The notes below the pieces were generated by a model. That model saw only the letters and a program-made list of their open reading frames with translations, was not told where the DNA came from and made no database searches. From Ruminococcaceae bacterium UBA5905 (GTDB lineage: Bacteria; Bacillota; Clostridia; Oscillospirales; Acutalibacteraceae), in contig DJEF01000034.1 of NCBI GenBank assembly GCA_002431285.1, forward strand, positions 51,717-59,901: 8,185 nucleotides of DNA, given 5' to 3'. This document shows positions 1-5,743 of this stretch, piece after piece. The position numbers and the translations under genes were made by a program. Each line of letters starts with the position of its first letter. The stretch's first letter is position 1.

Positions 1-2
1 CC

Positions 3-923
3 GTTATGTTATTTATGGGTTATTTGGCAATGCATTATGCCAAAAGCATCAATTCGGCAAAATGGTACGGAAAAGCCTGTACGGTTGTTTTAGATGTCTC
101 TATGGCGCTCATGGTTTTGATACCATCGCTTTCAAAAACGGCGATCAATATCGCTGTTACTTTCTGCTGCTGCGCAATGGTTTTGTCCTTAGCCATGTAT
201 CTGCATTTTTATGTTACTTTGCTGAAAAGCACGCCACTTTGGCTCGAACATAAAGATGCATGGAAAAAGGTATACAAAATCTCTATTGGCTGTATTTGGA
301 CAGTTGTTTTTCTCATTTTGCTGATAAATAAGGATCGCTTTTCCGTCGATGAAGTGCTGCGTTATTCTCCGGCAAATCCCGTGCTTGCCGCTATGACGAT
401 GATGCTGCTCTTTGCTTTGAAATCCGTGAGCATCGTCATCTATTGCGGGATCCTCTACGCTGCCGATGGACTCCTTTTCCCATTACCGGTTGCTATCGTC
501 CTGAACATTATCGGCACTGCCATTATGGTGACGATTCCCTATTTTATCGGAAAACGAAGCGGAAAAGAATTGTCTCAAAAAATACTGTCCCGTTTTCCGA
601 AAGCGGGGCTGATCAAGACCTTCCGTGACAAAAATGATTTTATGTTCACACTGATCGTGCGACTGATAGGATTATTACCGTGTGATATTGTCAGCCTGTA
701 TTTCGGTGCTTGTCAAACAAATTATCCGAAATATCTTGCCGCTTGTATTGTGGGAATGCTGCCACCGATCATTACGCTTCCGATCATCGGGACAAATGCT
801 TCCAATGTCGGATCTCCGCAATTTATCATATCGGTATGCGTAGATGTTTGCTGTATGCTCGGCTCCTTGACGGCGTGTGCAGTGATAAAGGCGAGGCAAA
901 ACGATAAGGAGGGCAAAAAATGA
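3..923 (+). CDS. CDP-alcohol phosphatidyltransferase / VTT (DedA-like) fusion membrane protein, 5' end cut by window
   Basis: Probable two-domain membrane protein. The reading frame is open to the left edge, so the ATG at 6 is probably internal; residues below count from it. Residues 1-75 resemble the last helices of a CDP-alcohol phosphatidyltransferase: a W-Y-G-K-x-x-T stretch (20-26) like the 'GK..T' turn of PgsA-type enzymes, followed by two hydrophobic helices. The catalytic DG..AR...D...D motif would lie upstream, outside the window. A separate membrane helix follows (about 92-108). Residues 123-297 look like a TVP38/TMEM64 (VTT/SNARE-associated) domain: 'ALKS', 'AADGLLFPLP', 'PYFIGKRSG', 'RLIGLLPCDIVSLYFGA' and a final hydrophobic helix. 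Known: the first family transfers phosphoalcohols from CDP-linked donors to make phospholipids, and VTT/DedA proteins are linked to lipid movement across membranes. Inferred: synthesis and handling of one lipid in one chain. The stop overlaps the next start (ATGA), suggesting translational coupling. The VTT call is firmer than the transferase call. Confidence 0.75.
   Translation, partial: VMLFMGYLAMHYAKSINSAKWYGKACTVVLDVSMALMVLIPSLSKTAINIAVTFCCCAMVLSLAMYLHFYVTLLKSTPLWLEHKDAWKKVYKISIGCIWTVVFLILLINKDRFSVDEVLRYSPANPVLAAMTMMLLFALKSVSIVIYCGILYAADGLLFPLPVAIVLNIIGTAIMVTIPYFIGKRSGKELSQKILSRFPKAGLIKTFRDKNDFMFTLIVRLIGLLPCDIVSLYFGACQTNYPKYLAACIVGMLPPIITLPIIGTNASNVGSPQFIISVCVDVCCMLGSLTACAVIKARQNDKEGKK
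906..913 (+). promoter_or_regulatory. Ribosome binding site of the GT8 gene
   Basis: AAGGAGGG lies 6 nt before the ATG at 920 and within the last codons of the preceding gene. This strong site fixes the glycosyltransferase start despite its 4-bp overlap with the upstream stop. Confidence 0.8.
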
Positions 924-1789
924 CCGTGCAGAAAACACCGTTTAACATTTTGATCACGGTTGACCAGAATTATCTTCCGTATTTCAATATAATGCTTTAT
1001 TCTTTGCTGCAGAGCAATCCGGAAGAAATCGTGGAGGTATACCTGCTACATAATTCCCTTGATGATAAAATGATGGAGCCAACACAGAGAATACTCGGCA
1101 GCCGGGGACATATCCACCTTTTGAAAATAGAAGAAATCGGGCTTGACAATGCTCCTACGACCGATCGTTACCCAAAGGAAATATACTACCGTATTTTCGC
1201 CGCAAAATATCTTCCGAACACATTGGAGCGAATCCTCTATTTGGATCCGGATCTGATCGTAAACGGAAGCCTGCGAGAACTTTATGATATGCCGATGGAA
1301 ACGGCTTTTTTCGCAGCGGCCTCCCATATAGGTAATGTTCTTCATTTCATTAACGAAGTCCGCTTGAATATGGATGAGGAAATGCCGTATATCAATTCCG
1401 GAGTTATGCTTATCAATCTGCAGCAGCTGCGCAAGGAACAAACCTACTCCGAGGTCTTTTCATATATCAACGATTATAAGGCTCGCCTGATACTGCCGGA
1501 TCAGGATATCATAAGCGGGCTGTACGGAAGCCGCATTATCCCCCTCGATCCCTATCGCTACAATATGACAGAGCGGCTGTTTATGTTTCACAAACAGGGT
1601 GAGGATAAAGTCGATATTGACTTTATCCGTAAAAACTCCGTTATCATACACTACTGCGGAAGAAATAAGCCTTGGAAAAGCGGATACATCGGAAAACTTA
1701 ACGCTTTTTACGAAGAAACCGTTTCCCGCATGAGAGCCGACAAAAATTTGCTTCCGGCAATTGCCGAAGTGTCCATAGAAAGTCCGTGA
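920..1789 (+). CDS. Glycosyltransferase family 8 protein
   Basis: Retaining GT-A glycosyltransferase of 289 aa, complete. Visible family signatures in order: N-terminal beta strand 'NILITVDQNYLPY' (9-21); the 'YYRIFAAKYLP' helix (89-99); metal- and nucleotide-sugar-binding DxD as 'LYLDPD' (D109, D111); 'INSGVMLINL' (158-167); 'LPDQD' (192-196); and the C-terminal H-x-x-G...KPW element 'HYCGRNKPW' (244-252). All expected GT8 landmarks are present, so it should be active. No signal peptide or membrane helix is evident, which implies a cytoplasmic enzyme acting at the membrane face. Known: bacterial GT8 enzymes usually transfer glucose or galactose from UDP-sugars to glycolipids, LPS cores or polysaccharides. 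The acceptor cannot be read from the sequence, but overlap with a phospholipid-synthesis-like gene makes a lipid acceptor attractive (inference). It lies 6 bp upstream of the alarmone synthetase gene. Confidence 0.9.
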   Translation: MTVQKTPFNILITVDQNYLPYFNIMLYSLLQSNPEEIVEVYLLHNSLDDKMMEPTQRILGSRGHIHLLKIEEIGLDNAPTTDRYPKEIYYRIFAAKYLPNTLERILYLDPDLIVNGSLRELYDMPMETAFFAAASHIGNVLHFINEVRLNMDEEMPYINSGVMLINLQQLRKEQTYSEVFSYINDYKARLILPDQDIISGLYGSRIIPLDPYRYNMTERLFMFHKQGEDKVDIDFIRKNSVIIHYCGRNKPWKSGYIGKLNAFYEETVSRMRADKNLLPAIAEVSIESP

Positions 1790-1795
1790 TACACC

Positions 1796-2413
1796 ATGCC
1801 CGAGCAACCCAATAAAAATATAGAACAGTTTTTGCTGTCGCAAATATCCAGTAACCGGTTTCAAAACCTGGCTCAAAAATATGCCAAGCCCTACAGAGAA
1901 TTGATGGCGTATTATCGTTGTGCCATGATGGAGGTCGCGACAAAATTCAATGTGCTTAATGAGGAGCTCTCATTACAATATGATCGCAATCCCATTGAAT
2001 CCGTCAAGACAAGGCTGAAGACGCCGGAAAGTATTCTGGAAAAGTGCAAAAGGAAAAACATAAGCCTTACAACGGAAAGTATTGAAAAAAATATATATGA
2101 TATTGCCGGCGTCCGCGTAATATGCGCTTTTCCTTCGGATATCTATATGCTTTCGGCTGCCTTTCTGAAGCAGGATGATATTCGCCTGATCGCTCAAAAG
2201 GATTACATCGAAACTCCAAAAGCCAACGGCTACAGAAGTCTGCATTTGATCGTGGAAATTCCGATATTTCTTCATAACGAGAAAAAGACAATGAAGGTGG
2301 AAGTGCAGTTCCGCACGATCTCCATGGACTGGTGGGCGAGTTTGGAGCACAAGATTCGCTATAAAAAAGATTACGAGCTTGCCGATAATGCGAAGATGCA
2401 ACAAAGGCTGTAA
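1796..2413 (+). CDS. Small alarmone (p)ppGpp synthetase, RelQ/YjbM type, C-terminally truncated
   Basis: RelA/SpoT-domain synthetase without a hydrolase domain, 205 aa. It should transfer pyrophosphate from ATP to GDP/GTP. Visible motifs: 'PYRELM' (32-37); 'NPIESVKTRLKTPESILEK' (65-83); 'YDIAGVRVIC' (101-110); 'GYRSLHLIV' (145-153), the substrate-stacking tyrosine loop; and 'VEVQFRTISMDWWASLEHKIRYK' spread over 168-190, with the catalytic Glu (E169) and the E.Q.RT...W...EH pattern intact. In the B. subtilis RelQ homologue roughly 50 residues follow the YK of this last motif, whereas here only 15 do before TAA. The missing piece holds C-terminal helices thought to help oligomerise RelQ enzymes. 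Catalytic residues survive, so activity is possible but assembly or allostery may be damaged. The ATG at 1796 has no clear Shine-Dalgarno, and the 6-bp gap from the GT8 stop suggests coupled translation. The gene end abuts a headless PAP2-like fragment, suggesting a deletion. Confidence 0.88.
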   Translation: MPEQPNKNIEQFLLSQISSNRFQNLAQKYAKPYRELMAYYRCAMMEVATKFNVLNEELSLQYDRNPIESVKTRLKTPESILEKCKRKNISLTTESIEKNIYDIAGVRVICAFPSDIYMLSAAFLKQDDIRLIAQKDYIETPKANGYRSLHLIVEIPIFLHNEKKTMKVEVQFRTISMDWWASLEHKIRYKKDYELADNAKMQQRL

Positions 2414-2624
2414 ATTGAAAATCAGCGGTCACGCCTGCGGTATTGCCGGACCGGTTGCGTTGCTCTTTTATTTTGGATTATATGTGCAGGCCGTCGTTGG
2501 TATCCTGCTGACCGTGCCGGTTTATATCTCAAGCCTTAAAACCAAACGGCACACCTTGCCGCAGCTCATCGGAGGCAGTCTTGTGCCGATCGCAGCAATT
2601 CTGATCCTCAAACTGATTTTTTGA
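2379..2624 (+). pseudogene. C-terminal remnant of a PAP2-like membrane phosphatase
   Basis: This frame overlaps the 3' end of the alarmone synthetase gene. Recognisable protein begins only near 2412: 'KISGHACGIAGPVALL' followed by two hydrophobic helices and 'SLKTKRHTLPQLIGGSL'. These match the last two signature blocks of PAP2-type phosphatases (the SGH block and the R-H-x-x-x-Q/D-x-x-x-G block) in small multi-helix membrane proteins, normally nearer 200 aa. The first signature (K......RP-like) and the N-terminal helices are absent. The ATG at 2379 has no ribosome binding site and its first dozen residues come from synthetase DNA read in another frame. An alternative start is TTG at 2415, one base after the synthetase stop, with AAAGG at 2403-2407, which would give 69 aa. 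The remaining piece lacks stop codons, so loss may be recent or the fragment may still be translated. Known family role: dephosphorylation of lipid phosphates such as phosphatidic acid or undecaprenyl pyrophosphate; not expected to function here. Confidence 0.7.
2400..2418. other. Inferred deletion junction
   Basis: Left of this point the DNA encodes RelQ-like sequence up to 'MQQRL'; right of it, in a different frame, the DNA encodes mid-to-late PAP2-like sequence. Neither gene has its other half within the window. The simplest reading is one deletion removing the synthetase 3' end and the PAP2 5' half. No long direct repeat marks the breakpoint. The position is accurate to about ten bases. 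Confidence 0.6.
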
Positions 2625-2636
2625 CATTGGACATTG
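2623..2636 (+). repeat. Tandem heptamer GACATTG x2
   Basis: Two perfect adjacent copies (2623-2629 and 2630-2636) run into the GAGG of the degV ribosome binding site. The first copy supplies part of the -35 TTGACA and the two together fill most of the 17-bp spacer. A 7-bp duplication by slippage is one explanation. Confidence 0.7.
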
Positions 2637-2640
2637 GAGG
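2636..2640 (+). promoter_or_regulatory. Ribosome binding site of degV
   Basis: GGAGG lies 7 nt before the ATG at 2648. This selects 2648 over the in-frame TTG at 2621, which would add nine residues that do not look like DegV family sequence. Confidence 0.85.
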
Positions 2641-2647
2641 TATTATA

Positions 2648-3541
2648 ATGAATCAAAAATTTATTCTGTCATGCGAATCCACCGTGGATCTCCCGTTTTC
2701 TTATGTGAGCAATCGCAGTATTCCTGTGATATTTTACTCTTACACCGTAGACGGCAAAGAGTATATTGACGATATGGGGCGGGATCTGGATGCATTGCCA
2801 AAATTCTATGAAATGCTGGAGAAAGGGAATCTCCCATCGACTTCTCAAATCAACGAGTTCCGTTATGAAGATTTCTTTGAGGAGCAATTAAAAAAGGGCG
2901 ACCTCCTTCATATTGCTTTCGGAACAGGAATGACGCAATCCGTGCGGAATGCAGAGCGTGCCGCCGAGGAATTGAGAAAAAAGTATCCGGATAGAAAAAT
3001 CGTTGTGATCGATTCGTTATGCAGTTCTTCCGGATATGGTATGCTGGTGGATTATGCTGCCGATATGCGCGATCGCGGCTGTTCTCTTGAGGAAACCGAA
3101 AAATGGGTTGAGGAAAACAAAAAGAGGATCCATCACCAGTTTTTCTCTACCGAATTGAAGCATTATCGGCGCAGCGGAAGGATGTCGGGCGCAACGGCAA
3201 TGATCGCAACGATTCTCGGGATCTGCCCGATCATGCGATTGGATGATAAAGGCCGAATCATTGCCTATGGAAAGGTTCGCGGAAAGCAAAACGCTATCAA
3301 AACCACAGTAGATACGATGGAAAAACACGCTGCCGGCGGCAGGCATTATTCCGGAAAATGTTTTATCTGCCATTCTAAATGTCTTGAAGATGCCGAAAAA
3401 ACAAAAGCTGCCGTGCATGAGAGATTTCCTAACATTCAAGGCGATATCCGGATTTGCGATATCGGCACCATTATCGCCTCACATTGCGGCCCCGGTACGG
3501 TTGCCGTCTTTTTCCTCGGTGACGAGAGAATGCCCGAATAA
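2648..3541 (+). CDS. DegV family protein (FakB-like fatty-acid-binding)
   Basis: Complete 297-aa DegV protein, the usual family length, cytoplasmic, with no membrane segment. Landmarks: N-terminal 'SCESTVDLP' (8-16); 'PSTSQ' (63-67), the loop that contacts the lipid carboxylate; 'IAFGTGMTQS' (89-98), replacing the more common serine-rich 'SSGLSGTY' version; 'IDSLCSSSGYGMLV' (121-134); 'YRRSGRMSG' (173-181); and the closing 'SHCGPGTVAVFFLGDER' (278-294) with the conserved His at 279. Known: DegV/FakB proteins bind one fatty acid and present it to the kinase FakA, giving acyl-phosphate for phospholipid synthesis. No FakA gene is in the window, so any kinase partner must lie elsewhere. The 'FGTGMTQS' style marks a DegV subgroup common in Clostridia, whose ligand need not be an ordinary fatty acid. 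The gene sits 23 bp after the PAP2 remnant and 24 bp before the hydrolase gene. Confidence 0.92.
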   Translation: MNQKFILSCESTVDLPFSYVSNRSIPVIFYSYTVDGKEYIDDMGRDLDALPKFYEMLEKGNLPSTSQINEFRYEDFFEEQLKKGDLLHIAFGTGMTQSVRNAERAAEELRKKYPDRKIVVIDSLCSSSGYGMLVDYAADMRDRGCSLEETEKWVEENKKRIHHQFFSTELKHYRRSGRMSGATAMIATILGICPIMRLDDKGRIIAYGKVRGKQNAIKTTVDTMEKHAAGGRHYSGKCFICHSKCLEDAEKTKAAVHERFPNIQGDIRICDIGTIIASHCGPGTVAVFFLGDERMPE

Positions 3542-3550
3542 TCAAAAATA

Positions 3551-3556
3551 GAAAGG
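3551..3556 (+). promoter_or_regulatory. Ribosome binding site of the alpha/beta hydrolase
   Basis: GAAAGG, 9 nt before the ATG at 3566. The in-frame TTG at 3557 directly abuts this site and cannot be served by it, so the ATG is preferred. Confidence 0.6.
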
Positions 3557-3565
3557 TTGCTATGT

Positions 3566-4537
3566 ATGAAATCATTCCCTAAGAAAGCTACAAAAATCGT
3601 CGGCATAACTGCCGGCGCAGCCGCCGCTGCCTCCCTTTCCGCTTATATCACGACGAAATATCTCGTCAGAACTGCACTGGATCGGGAAATGCCCAAGGCA
3701 ATGAAAAAGGCAGAAAACCTGATATCCGGAGAAAAAGTCAACAAGGATTTTTTGGAGGCGCTTGAAAAGGCATCCGAAGAATTGGCAGCTTCTCCAAACG
3801 AAACAGTTGAAATAGTTGCCCATGACGGAGAAAAACTTGTTGGACATTTCATTCCCTGCGAAAATCCGAAAAGGATCATCATTGCCGTGCATGGCTGGCG
3901 ATCCTCTTGGCATCGCGATTTCGGCCTTGTCTCCGATTATTGGAGAAAGCATCAATGCAGTGTGCTACACATCGAGCAGCGCGGACAGAACAACAGCGGC
4001 GGCGAATACATGGGCTTCGGTCTGACAGAACGCTTTGATTGCCTTGACTGGATCAACTGGGTGATCGAACATTGCGGCGAGGATATCCCCATTTACCTCG
4101 CCGGTGTTTCCATGGGTGCAACAACAGTATTGATGGCTGCCGGTCTTGACCTTCCGCGCAATGTACACGGTATCATGGCCGATTGCGGATTTACATCGCC
4201 GCACGCCATCTGGAAACATATCGCACATAATAATCTGCATATCGGTTTTGGGATCCGCGGAGCCATGGCAAATGCTATGTGTAAGCAGCGGATCGCTATG
4301 GGCACGGAAGATTACTCGACGGTAGATGCTCTGGAGTCCTCGGACATCCCTGTTTTGTTTGTGCATGGGGCAAACGATCATTTTGTACCGGTAGAAATGA
4401 CATATGAGAATTATTCCGCATGCACTGCACCGAAGCAGCTGCTTATCGTTCCGGGTGCGGATCATGGGATGAGTTATTTTGTAGAGCCGGAAAAATATGA
4501 AGCTGTAGCCGAACAGTTTTGGATAGATCATGATTGA
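3566..4537 (+). CDS. Membrane-anchored alpha/beta hydrolase (YqkD-like)
   Basis: Serine hydrolase of 323 aa. The basic N-terminus (KKATK) is followed by an Ala-rich hydrophobic segment (about 11-29), most likely a single membrane anchor or uncleaved signal; no clear cleavage or lipobox site is seen. A helical, Lys/Glu-rich linker (40-80) precedes the catalytic domain. The alpha/beta hydrolase core shows the oxyanion-region 'VHGWRSSWHRD' (108-118), the nucleophile elbow 'GVSMG' (Ser182), the acid in 'HGANDHFVP' (Asp271) and the catalytic His in 'GADHGMS' (His300). The triad is complete. The layout resembles B. subtilis YqkD and related 'DUF-free' hydrolases whose substrates are mostly undefined; esterase, thioesterase or acyl-hydrolase activity is possible but not demonstrable from sequence. 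It lies 24 bp after degV with no terminator between, so the two are probably co-transcribed. A fatty-acid-binding neighbour makes an acyl substrate a reasonable guess (inference). Confidence 0.87.
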   Translation: MKSFPKKATKIVGITAGAAAAASLSAYITTKYLVRTALDREMPKAMKKAENLISGEKVNKDFLEALEKASEELAASPNETVEIVAHDGEKLVGHFIPCENPKRIIIAVHGWRSSWHRDFGLVSDYWRKHQCSVLHIEQRGQNNSGGEYMGFGLTERFDCLDWINWVIEHCGEDIPIYLAGVSMGATTVLMAAGLDLPRNVHGIMADCGFTSPHAIWKHIAHNNLHIGFGIRGAMANAMCKQRIAMGTEDYSTVDALESSDIPVLFVHGANDHFVPVEMTYENYSACTAPKQLLIVPGADHGMSYFVEPEKYEAVAEQFWIDHD

Positions 4538-4614
4538 TTTATCAGCGATATGTAATGATTAGGCGGAATGCAATCGTTCAAAATATCCGTGTCCTGAATA
4601 TTCTCGCTTCACGG

Positions 4615-4620
4615 TAGGAG
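4615..4620 (+). promoter_or_regulatory. Ribosome binding site of the cation antiporter
   Basis: TAGGAG, 7 nt before the ATG at 4628, which is also where the first membrane helix begins. The 90-bp gap before this gene holds no convincing terminator; only a weak promoter-like pair was seen (TTCAAA at 4577, TATTCT at 4599). Confidence 0.65.
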
Positions 4621-4627
4621 AAATCGT

Positions 4628-5659
4628 ATGGAAAATCTTTGGATGTACTTTTTATTCGCATTGGGGGTCGTTCTCATTGTAAAGGGTGGCGACTGGTTCG
4701 TGGATGGTGCTGTCTGGATGGCGGAGGTGACCCGAATCCCGAAGTTTATCATCGGGGCAACCGTCATCAGCATTGCCACCACACTCCCGGAGATCATCGT
4801 TTCGACGATCGCTGCTGTGGAAGGACATGCCATTCTCACCTCCGGAGTCGGTGACTGCATTGCCGCCTCACAGGAAAAAGTCGGAATGGCGATCGGCAAC
4901 GGCATTGGCTCGGTGGTGTGCAACACGGCGCTGATTCTGGCGATAAGCCTGATTTTCATGCCGATTGCCGTAGACCGAAAGAGCTTCGCCCCAAAAAGTC
5001 TGCTGCTGATTGCAGCTTTGTGCGCTCTGTTTGCCTTTTCCGTTAGTGGGTATTTCCCGATTGCGGGGGCAATCGTGCTTTTGCTGATATTTCTCGCCTA
5101 TATTGCCGAGAATATCCGCTCCGCCCAGAGGGAAACGGTGAAAGAAGAAACTTCTCATCGACCGGATACCGATAAAAAATCGGTGATCCTAAATATTCTG
5201 CGGGTGCTGACCGGTGCGGCGTGCATCGTGCTCGGCTCCCAGCTTATGGTCAACAACGGCAGCAAGATCGCCGCCTCGTGGGGAGTGTCCGAGGCGATCA
5301 TCGGCGTGACAATCGTTGCGATCGGTACATCCCTGCCGGAGCTGGTCACCGCAGTGACGGCATTGGTGAAAAAGCAATCCTCTATGTCCGTAGGTAACGT
5401 GATCGGGGCTAACATCATCGACACCACCCTGATCCTCGCGGTTTGCTCGTTTATTTACGGAGGCAGGCTGCCGGTCTCTCAGCAGAATATTTATCTGGAT
5501 TTTCCCGTTGCTATATTGGTCACACTGATTGCAACCATCCCCACGATTATTTGCAAGCGGTTCCACCGCTGGCAAGGTGTTCTCATGCTGCTGGTGTATA
5601 TTGCCTATATCACGGTCGTCACGGTCGGATTTGACCGCATTTTGGCATCAGTTGCCTGA
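4628..5659 (+). CDS. Sodium/calcium-type cation antiporter (CaCA superfamily, YrbG-like)
   Basis: Integral membrane exchanger of 343 aa with about ten hydrophobic helices and the two inverted alpha-repeats of the CaCA family. Repeat 1: 'GATVISIATTLPEIIVS' (43-59) and 'MAIGNGIGSVVCNTALILA' (87-105), acidic residue E55. Repeat 2: 'GVTIVAIGTSLPELVTAV' (226-243) and 'SVGNVIGANIIDTTLILA' (254-271), acidic residue E238. These two glutamates coordinate the cation in family structures. A hydrophilic cytoplasmic loop with charged residues (about 161-185) separates the halves. Repeat 1 carries a longer connector (about 64-86) than repeat 2, and its 'GSN' is 'GSV'. Known family role: Ca2+ extrusion driven by Na+ or H+; the true ion pair is not resolvable here. 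The coding sequence is clearly GC-richer than the genes to its left. It is followed by an 84-bp gap before pckA. Confidence 0.9.
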   Translation: MENLWMYFLFALGVVLIVKGGDWFVDGAVWMAEVTRIPKFIIGATVISIATTLPEIIVSTIAAVEGHAILTSGVGDCIAASQEKVGMAIGNGIGSVVCNTALILAISLIFMPIAVDRKSFAPKSLLLIAALCALFAFSVSGYFPIAGAIVLLLIFLAYIAENIRSAQRETVKEETSHRPDTDKKSVILNILRVLTGAACIVLGSQLMVNNGSKIAASWGVSEAIIGVTIVAIGTSLPELVTAVTALVKKQSSMSVGNVIGANIIDTTLILAVCSFIYGGRLPVSQQNIYLDFPVAILVTLIATIPTIICKRFHRWQGVLMLLVYIAYITVVTVGFDRILASVA

Positions 5660-5729
5660 GTGGGTTCCCTGCAAGAACGGAACAGCAACGCTTTTCTATC
5701 CCGCAGATCATAAGGGTTTTATATCACAT

Positions 5730-5736
5730 AGGAGGT
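5730..5736 (+). promoter_or_regulatory. Ribosome binding site of pckA
   Basis: AGGAGGT, a near-perfect anti-16S match, 7 nt before the ATG at 5744. It fixes the start and suggests high expression. No good promoter pair was found in 5660-5743. Confidence 0.85.
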
Positions 5737-5743
5737 CATATAT

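Larger units (their letters stand above)
2621..2649 (+). promoter_or_regulatory. Consensus sigma-A-type promoter overlapping the degV start
   Basis: TTGACA (2621-2626) and TATAAT (2644-2649) are both perfect hexamers, separated by exactly 17 bp. The -10 box contains the first two bases of the degV ATG (2648-2650), so transcription would be expected to start near 2655-2657, inside degV and without its start codon. The match is exact; whether it is used is unknown. Confidence 0.5.

Noticed and set aside
2405..2450. A simple frameshift as the cause of the early synthetase stop
   Set aside because: One alternative frame soon hits a stop (TGA at 2416-2418 region) and the other reads membrane PAP2-like protein, not RelQ C-terminal helices, so a one- or two-base shift cannot restore the family sequence.
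2621..2647. TTG at 2621 as the degV start
   Set aside because: It lacks an upstream ribosome binding site, while the ATG at 2648 has GGAGG at ideal spacing and matches where DegV homology begins.
3557..3565. TTG at 3557 as the hydrolase start
   Set aside because: It touches the only Shine-Dalgarno-like sequence (3551-3556), leaving no spacer; the ATG at 3566 fits better.
3965..4531. Long open frame on the minus strand (188 codons) opposite the hydrolase
   Set aside because: It is fully antisense to a well-supported gene, has no ribosome binding site and no recognisable protein pattern. The same holds for minus-strand frames opposite pckA (5708-6283, 6764-7327) and ftsH (7656-8144).
4577..4604. 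Promoter-like TTCAAA and TATTCT, 16 bp apart, before the antiporter
   Set aside because: Only 4 of 6 matches in each box; such pairs are expected by chance in AT-rich gaps.
5272..5296. Perfect 7-bp inverted repeat CGCCTCG/CGAGGCG with an 11-nt loop
   Set aside because: It lies inside the antiporter coding region with no T-run after it, and it codes for ordinary family residues, so a terminator or regulatory hairpin is unlikely.
5660..5743. Promoter or riboswitch in the pckA leader
   Set aside because: Only 84 bp long, with no paired -35/-10 elements and no convincing stem structure apart from the ribosome binding site.
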